A stretch of DNA of 9,714 bases from Spirochaetia bacterium UBA5368 (lineage in GTDB: Bacteria; Spirochaetota; UBA4802; UBA5368), in assembly GCA_002407865.1 (NCBI GenBank), contig DHPI01000033.1:5936-15649 (forward strand), given 5' to 3'. This document shows positions 6,798 to 9,714 of this stretch, in pieces (within the stretch, counting starts at the first letter, position 1; every line of letters begins with the position of its first letter). A program made the translations under genes and the position numbers. Below the pieces are notes generated by a model that made no database searches, was not told the origin of the DNA, and saw only the letters and a list, made by a program, of their open reading frames with translations.

Positions 6798-6827
6798 TTG
6801 TGCGCCGTAGCCTGTACGCTGTATAGT
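6798..6827 (+). promoter_or_regulatory. Candidate promoter for the Cys/His protein gene
   Basis: TTGTGC (6798-6803), 18 bases, then TATAGT (6822-6827), the latter a 5 of 6 match to the -10 box. Transcription would begin near 6834 and give a leader of about 80 bases. The -10 element is part of a 9-base arm (TATAGTACG, 6822-6830) that is repeated inverted at 6892-6900. Confidence 0.4.
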
Positions 6828-6842
6828 ACGACAGGTATGACG

Positions 6843-6857
6843 CGGGCATAATGCCCG
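6843..6857 (+). repeat. Inverted repeat in the leader of the Cys/His gene
   Basis: CGGGCAT-A-ATGCCCG is a perfect palindrome with 7-base arms and a single central base. With only one unpaired base it cannot form an efficient RNA hairpin without opening inner pairs, so a protein-binding site just downstream of the predicted transcription start is the likelier reading. Confidence 0.5.
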
Positions 6858-6893
6858 GGCGCGCGAGGTGATGGCGTCGGCGGCCCATAAACG

Positions 6894-6903
6894 TACTATA
6901 GTA
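6894..6903 (+). promoter_or_regulatory. Palindrome touching the ribosome-binding site
   Basis: TACTATAGTA is a perfect 10-base palindrome whose last base is the first base of the Shine-Dalgarno AAGGAG (6903-6908), 7 bases before the ATG at 6916. Its left part also belongs to CGTACTATA (6892-6900), the inverse of TATAGTACG (6822-6830). It could be an operator; the effect is unknown. Confidence 0.4.
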
Positions 6904-6915
6904 AGGAGCGTTAGT

Positions 6916-7194
6916 ATGGGAAAAAAGTATCAATCAGGAACGTTTTGCAAGGATGTCGGGTGTGAGCGGCATGCACCTCTTGAGGCGTATACCGGCGATG
7001 AATATTTACGCAGAAAGGCCGATCACTGCAGGGAATGTTATGCATGGATGTTTCTGAACTGGCTTAAGGACAGAAACTGGAGGATTGTGATGACGGCGCC
7101 CGAGATGTCATCAAAGGAGCTTGTCGCGAGGATAAAGGGCATAGATCCGGTTCGGGTGGAAAATCTTACCGAGGATGAAATTCTCTGCCTGTAA
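6916..7194 (+). CDS. Small Cys/His-rich protein, putative zinc-binding
   Basis: I choose the ATG at 6916 because a strong AAGGAG lies 7 bases upstream; the upstream ATG at 6868 has no comparable site and would add 16 residues of poor quality. The 92-residue product has Cys11 and Cys16 (CKDVGC), His19, then His37-Cys38 and Cys41 (HCRECY). This is a C-x4-C-x2-H ... C-x2-C arrangement that could bind one zinc, or an iron-sulfur cluster. An aromatic segment follows (AWMFLNWLKDRNW), then an acidic helical C-terminus with SSKELVARIKGIDP. No signal peptide or membrane span is seen, so it is probably cytoplasmic. I do not recognise a named family; it may be a small conserved protein of unknown function, possibly a nucleic-acid or protein-protein adaptor. 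A probable terminator follows, so it is likely a single-gene transcript. Confidence 0.7.
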   Translation: MGKKYQSGTFCKDVGCERHAPLEAYTGDEYLRRKADHCRECYAWMFLNWLKDRNWRIVMTAPEMSSKELVARIKGIDPVRVENLTEDEILCL

Positions 7195-7229
7195 ACGCGG
7201 CGGTGCGGCCGTTGCTGTAAAGCGGAGCG

Positions 7230-7269
7230 AAGGGGGAGCGAGATAAATCCATGACCGTTCCCCTTTTTT
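7230..7269 (+). terminator. Probable rho-independent terminator after the Cys/His gene
   Basis: AAGGGGGA (7230-7237) pairs with TTCCCCTT (7258-7265), eight pairs including one G-U, around a 20-base loop. The right arm runs into a stretch of six T (7264-7269). The stem begins 35 bases after the stop codon at 7194. The loop is long, which lowers confidence somewhat. Confidence 0.55.
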
Positions 7270-7339
7270 GTTTCGAGAGATGCGGCAGCGGCGGGTTTGG
7301 CCGGCATCGGACATAGAAAATAAATGTTTCAAAAGCCGG

Positions 7340-7351
7340 TATCGGCCGATA
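7340..7351. repeat. Perfect 12-bp palindrome
   Basis: TATCGGCCGATA reads identically on both strands. It lies about 60 bases upstream of the candidate promoter of the amidohydrolase gene, a position where an activator could bind. No regulator gene is visible in the window. Confidence 0.45.
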
Positions 7352-7408
7352 ATAATTACATACGCATATGCTGCCGGTTGCGGGTCTTCGTGCGATGCCT
7401 AATTTTAC

Positions 7409-7437
7409 TTGACTGGTCATGTTTATTTTAATAGCAT
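7409..7437 (+). promoter_or_regulatory. Candidate promoter with embedded TGAC-N2-GTCA operator
   Basis: TTGACT (7409-7414, 5 of 6) is followed after 17 bases by TAGCAT (7432-7437, 4 of 6). The -35 box overlaps the palindrome TGACTGGTCA (7410-7419), a symmetry often seen in TetR- or GntR-family operators. A repressor there would block polymerase. Transcription would start near 7444, leaving a leader of about 195 bases before the ATG at 7639. Confidence 0.45.
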
Positions 7438-7549
7438 CTGTGATGTTTCATTAAAAATGCTGCGGCTACCGCCTGTAAATATGGGAGCGAGAGTGACAAC
7501 GTCGCGAATGCGGCGCGCGTGTGCGGCATGAAACTGGATTCGTTTGTGC

Positions 7550-7567
7550 GTTGATGTAGTTGATGTA
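7550..7567 (+). repeat. Tandem duplication of a 9-base unit
   Basis: GTTGATGTA occurs twice in direct succession (7550-7558 and 7559-7567) within the leader of the amidohydrolase gene. It could be a two-copy binding site or a simple slippage product. Confidence 0.6.
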
Positions 7568-7603
7568 ACTGTAACGATTGTTGCATGAATGGGCCGCTCA
7601 ACC

Positions 7604-7622
7604 GAATTTGAGAAATCAATTC
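7604..7622 (+). promoter_or_regulatory. GAAA-capped hairpin next to the amidohydrolase ribosome-binding site
   Basis: GAATT (7604-7608) pairs with AATTC (7618-7622), one T is bulged (7609), and GA (7610-7611) pairs with TC (7616-7617) around the stable tetraloop GAAA (7612-7615). The Shine-Dalgarno AGGAAGGG starts at the next base (7623). The stem is AT-rich and only moderately stable, so it may tune translation rather than block it. Confidence 0.45.
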
Positions 7623-7638
7623 AGGAAGGGAAATCAAG

Positions 7639-8868
7639 ATGAAAGAATGGGGAATTTCCGGCGCTACCATCCTCACCCCGGATGAACAATTGAAAGGCAT
7701 GAACCTTGAAATTAAAGATGGAAAAATTGACAGGATCACAAAGGAAAAGGTAAAATCCCCGCTCGCCATCAGCTTTGATAACGCGGTACTTACGCCGGGA
7801 CTGATCAATGCGCATGACCACCTGCTGGGTACCTATTATCCGAAAGTGGGAAACGGCCCGTATCCTAACTGGCTTCCCTGGGACAACGATTTGAAAAGCG
7901 CGCCCGTGTACCAGGAACGGCAGCAGATAGAGAACCGCGACCTGTATCTCCTTGGCGGTTACAGAAATCTGATTTCGGCCGTTACGACAGTGGCGGACCA
8001 TATCCCGCATTTTGTTTCGGCGCCCTTTCGCGGCATACTGCCGACGCAGACGATTGAAAATTACGCGCTTGCGCACTCGATCGCGTCGTTTGCGCTGGCA
8101 TGGGGTGACAGCATCGACGTTGAATACCAGAAGGCTTTGCGCGAAGACATCCCGTTTATTACGCATATTGCAGAGGGATTCGATCCTGAAACAGTGCAGG
8201 ATCTTAAAACGCTTGATAAAAAAGGCGGCCTTGGCGACCACTCGGTGCTTGTGCATGGCATTGCTTTCAATGAAGAGGATATAAAACTGATAAAGCAGAA
8301 AGGTGCTTCTGTTGTCTGGTGTGCTGATTCCAATATGTTCATGTTCAACAGGACTGCGAATGTCGGCAAAATGCTGGAAATGGGGGTCAATGTCTGCATA
8401 GGCACCGATTCGCCGATGTCGGGCGGCATCAATCTGCTGTATGAAATGAAATTTGACAAAATGCTGTTTAAAAAGATGTACAGGAAGGACATCCCGAATG
8501 AAATGATCCTGTCGATGGTGACGTCAAATTGCGCGAAGGCGTTTAAAATGAAAAAAAATGGCCAGGTGAAAAGCGGCAACGTGGCCGATCTTGCCGTGTT
8601 CGCCGACAGGGGAAGGACGCCGTACGAGTCGGTTGTCAATGCCGAGCTGAAGGATGTGCTGCTTGTGGTCATCGACGGCAGGCCGGTGTATGGCGGTGCG
8701 GAGTACTCGTCGCTGTTCGATTCGCTCAGGATCGATTACCAGCGGCTGGTGGTCGATGGCGCCGACAAGATAATCGCCGGAGATCTCCGGGGACTTTTAC
8801 AGAGAATACGCAAGGCCGTTGGTTTTAAAAAGGAATTTCCTTTTCTTCCGGTTGAGTTTGATGATTAA
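7639..8868 (+). CDS. Metal-dependent amidohydrolase (ATZ/TRZ, methylthioadenosine-deaminase-like)
   Basis: A 409-residue cytoplasmic hydrolase of the amidohydrolase superfamily. Residues 1-55 form the N-terminal beta part, 56-310 the TIM barrel and 311-355 the returning beta part. The metal and catalytic residues are all present: His59 and His61 in NAHDHLLG, His176 and Glu179 in THIAEG, His206 in LVHGIAF, and Asp257 in IGTDSPMSGG. This set is typical of the branch with one zinc or iron that deaminates or dechlorinates N-heterocycles (methylthioadenosine, adenosine-like or triazine compounds). The actual substrate cannot be named from sequence. Residues 355-409 form an extra helical, basic extension not typical of the fold. 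AGGAAGGG lies well placed before the ATG. The gene is 22 bases upstream of the cyclic-nucleotide-fold gene and may be cotranscribed with it. A long structured leader suggests regulated expression. Confidence 0.88.
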   Translation: MKEWGISGATILTPDEQLKGMNLEIKDGKIDRITKEKVKSPLAISFDNAVLTPGLINAHDHLLGTYYPKVGNGPYPNWLPWDNDLKSAPVYQERQQIENRDLYLLGGYRNLISAVTTVADHIPHFVSAPFRGILPTQTIENYALAHSIASFALAWGDSIDVEYQKALREDIPFITHIAEGFDPETVQDLKTLDKKGGLGDHSVLVHGIAFNEEDIKLIKQKGASVVWCADSNMFMFNRTANVGKMLEMGVNVCIGTDSPMSGGINLLYEMKFDKMLFKKMYRKDIPNEMILSMVTSNCAKAFKMKKNGQVKSGNVADLAVFADRGRTPYESVVNAELKDVLLVVIDGRPVYGGAEYSSLFDSLRIDYQRLVVDGADKIIAGDLRGLLQRIRKAVGFKKEFPFLPVEFDD

Positions 8869-8890
8869 TTTTTCGGGGGATGTATAGACG

Positions 8891-9714
8891 ATGTCAAACG
8901 GCGCTATGAATCAGACTTCCGGTATTATTCCGAGGCGGTATAAGCATGGTTCGATTGTCTATTTTGAGGGCGACAAAAGCGAATATGTATATATTCTCAA
9001 AACCGGACGCATAATCCTCACCTCGCGAAAGGTCGATACAGGCGAGGAAGTTAAGGAAGAGATAAAACCGGGAGAATTCTTTGGTGTAAAGTCGTCGCTT
9101 GGCAAGTATCCACGTGAGGAAACGGCCCAGACCGTGGGCGAGACGGTGCTGCTCGTTATGACGCTTGCCGATTTTGAGCGGCTCGTGCTGCAAAACGTCA
9201 ATGTGGTGCGCAAAATGCTGAGGGTATTCAGCAACCAGCTTCGACGGGTCAATAAGCTGCAGCGCGAGGTGCTTGGCGAGGGCGAGAGCATTAATCAGGC
9301 CGATGAGATGTACAAGATCGGGGAGTATTATTTCGAGGCGGGAAAAGAGCAGCAGGCTCTCTATGTCTTTAAACGGTACATGGAGTATTTTCCCGACGGA
9401 AAGTATTCCGGGAAATCCATGCAGAGAATACGGGCTATTGAAACAGGCGCGCCGGTTTCCGATTTTGGCGCCGACATGAATGCCGTGCCCGCTGAGACGC
9501 TACCGGGACGCAGTGACGTTGATCTGACGGATTTCAGTATTGATGACAGCGGTGCGGCGCCGAAAGCGGAGATGCCCGATTTTGGTCTGGAGCCCGTCAC
9601 TGAATCGCCGATTACCAGTGAAATAGACGATTTCTTCGGATCGGATAAATTATCGGGGCTCGATGATGTTACGTTCGATGAACCGGGAGCGCCGATGTTG
9701 AAGTCGAAGGATGT
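8891..9714 (+). CDS. Cyclic-nucleotide-binding-fold protein with TPR-like unit and acidic tail (partial, runs off the right edge)
   Basis: The frame is open from the ATG at 8891 to the window end, giving 274 residues without a stop. GGGGGA (8875-8880) lies 10 bases upstream, a rather long spacing; Met6 at 8906 is an alternative start. Residues about 14-105 form a cyclic-nucleotide-binding beta roll (FEGDKSEYVYILKTGRI, then KPGEFFGV). The phosphate-binding cassette is atypical: FFGVKSSLGKYPREETAQT (63-81) keeps Arg75 but has Val66 where the ribose-binding Glu is expected. A helix (about 94-128) follows, without a CRP-type DNA-binding domain. Residues 136-184 (DEMYKIGEYYFEAGKEQQAL, then VFKRYMEYFPDGKY) look like one or two TPR helices. 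The rest is acidic, low-complexity and probably disordered. It is likely a signalling or scaffold protein rather than a transcription factor. The C-terminus is missing. Confidence 0.8.
   Translation, partial: MSNGAMNQTSGIIPRRYKHGSIVYFEGDKSEYVYILKTGRIILTSRKVDTGEEVKEEIKPGEFFGVKSSLGKYPREETAQTVGETVLLVMTLADFERLVLQNVNVVRKMLRVFSNQLRRVNKLQREVLGEGESINQADEMYKIGEYYFEAGKEQQALYVFKRYMEYFPDGKYSGKSMQRIRAIETGAPVSDFGADMNAVPAETLPGRSDVDLTDFSIDDSGAAPKAEMPDFGLEPVTESPITSEIDDFFGSDKLSGLDDVTFDEPGAPMLKSKD

Larger units (their letters stand above)
6621..6915. other. Divergent AT-rich control region
   Basis: About 295 bases without a credible gene, lying between the minus-strand orphan gene and the plus-strand Cys/His protein gene. 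The stretch 6680-6800 is clearly AT-rich; the part from 6840 to 6890 is GC-rich. It holds candidate promoters for both directions, a 7-base-arm inverted repeat, and a palindrome at the ribosome-binding site, all listed separately. The open frame that extends the Cys/His gene upstream to 6868 lacks a good start and is treated as leader. Confidence 0.5.
7270..7638. other. Long non-coding stretch upstream of the amidohydrolase gene
   Basis: About 370 bases with no credible gene in either direction. It contains a near-repeat GCCGGCATCGG / GCCGGTATCGG, a perfect 12-base palindrome (7340-7351), a candidate promoter with an operator-like element (7409-7437), a tandem 9-base duplication (7550-7567) and a leader hairpin (7604-7622). 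No known riboswitch or small RNA could be recognised, though a leader of nearly 200 bases leaves room for one. Confidence 0.45.

Noticed and set aside
8061..8672. Long minus-strand frame opposite the amidohydrolase gene
   Set aside because: Serine-rich antisense shadow of a well-supported gene.
8891..9714. CRP/FNR transcription factor
   Set aside because: The cyclic-nucleotide fold is followed by TPR-like helices and an acidic tail; no helix-turn-helix is seen.

Overview
The window looks like a chromosomal region of a free-living bacterium, probably a spirochaete or a relative. The best clues are a class III adenylate cyclase with a HAMP domain, and a protein joining a cyclic-nucleotide-binding fold to a TPR-like unit and an acidic tail. 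That second architecture recalls spirochaetal proteins, but this is from memory and the taxonomic call is tentative. No rRNA, tRNA, CRISPR array, insertion sequence or phage structural gene was found.

Left part (1-1890): a minus-strand gene for a small exported lipoprotein (2-526) is followed by about 480 bases without a credible gene, holding several palindromes. A plus-strand acylphosphatase (1010-1285) then overlaps tail-to-tail with a minus-strand putative zinc metallopeptidase (1273-1890). Middle (1273-4572): the metallopeptidase is the last gene of a minus-strand operon nadK - recN - metallopeptidase, with gaps of 13 and 2 bases. A plausible promoter lies at 4545-4572. NAD kinase next to recN is a familiar arrangement; the metallopeptidase is the unusual member.

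Right part (4573-9714): a divergent control region with two abutting palindromes and a hairpin precedes a membrane-anchored adenylate cyclase (4776-6233). Its stop codon directly abuts the stop of a minus-strand orphan gene (6234-6620). A small Cys/His-rich protein (6916-7194) follows and ends in a probable terminator. After an approximately 440-base non-coding stretch come a metal-dependent amidohydrolase with intact active-site residues (7639-8868) and, 22 bases later, the cyclic-nucleotide-binding-like protein that runs off the right edge (8891-9714).

The possible functional theme on the right is nucleotide second-messenger signalling: an ATP cyclase and a cyclic-nucleotide-fold protein lie about 2.7 kb apart, with a CRP-like palindrome before the cyclase. 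The receptor-like protein lacks the usual ribose-binding glutamate, so the link is hypothetical. I see no convincing evidence of a wholly new multi-gene system. The most original leads are the recN-coupled metallopeptidase, the Cys/His mini-protein, the atypical cyclic-nucleotide fold and the structured leaders before several start codons.
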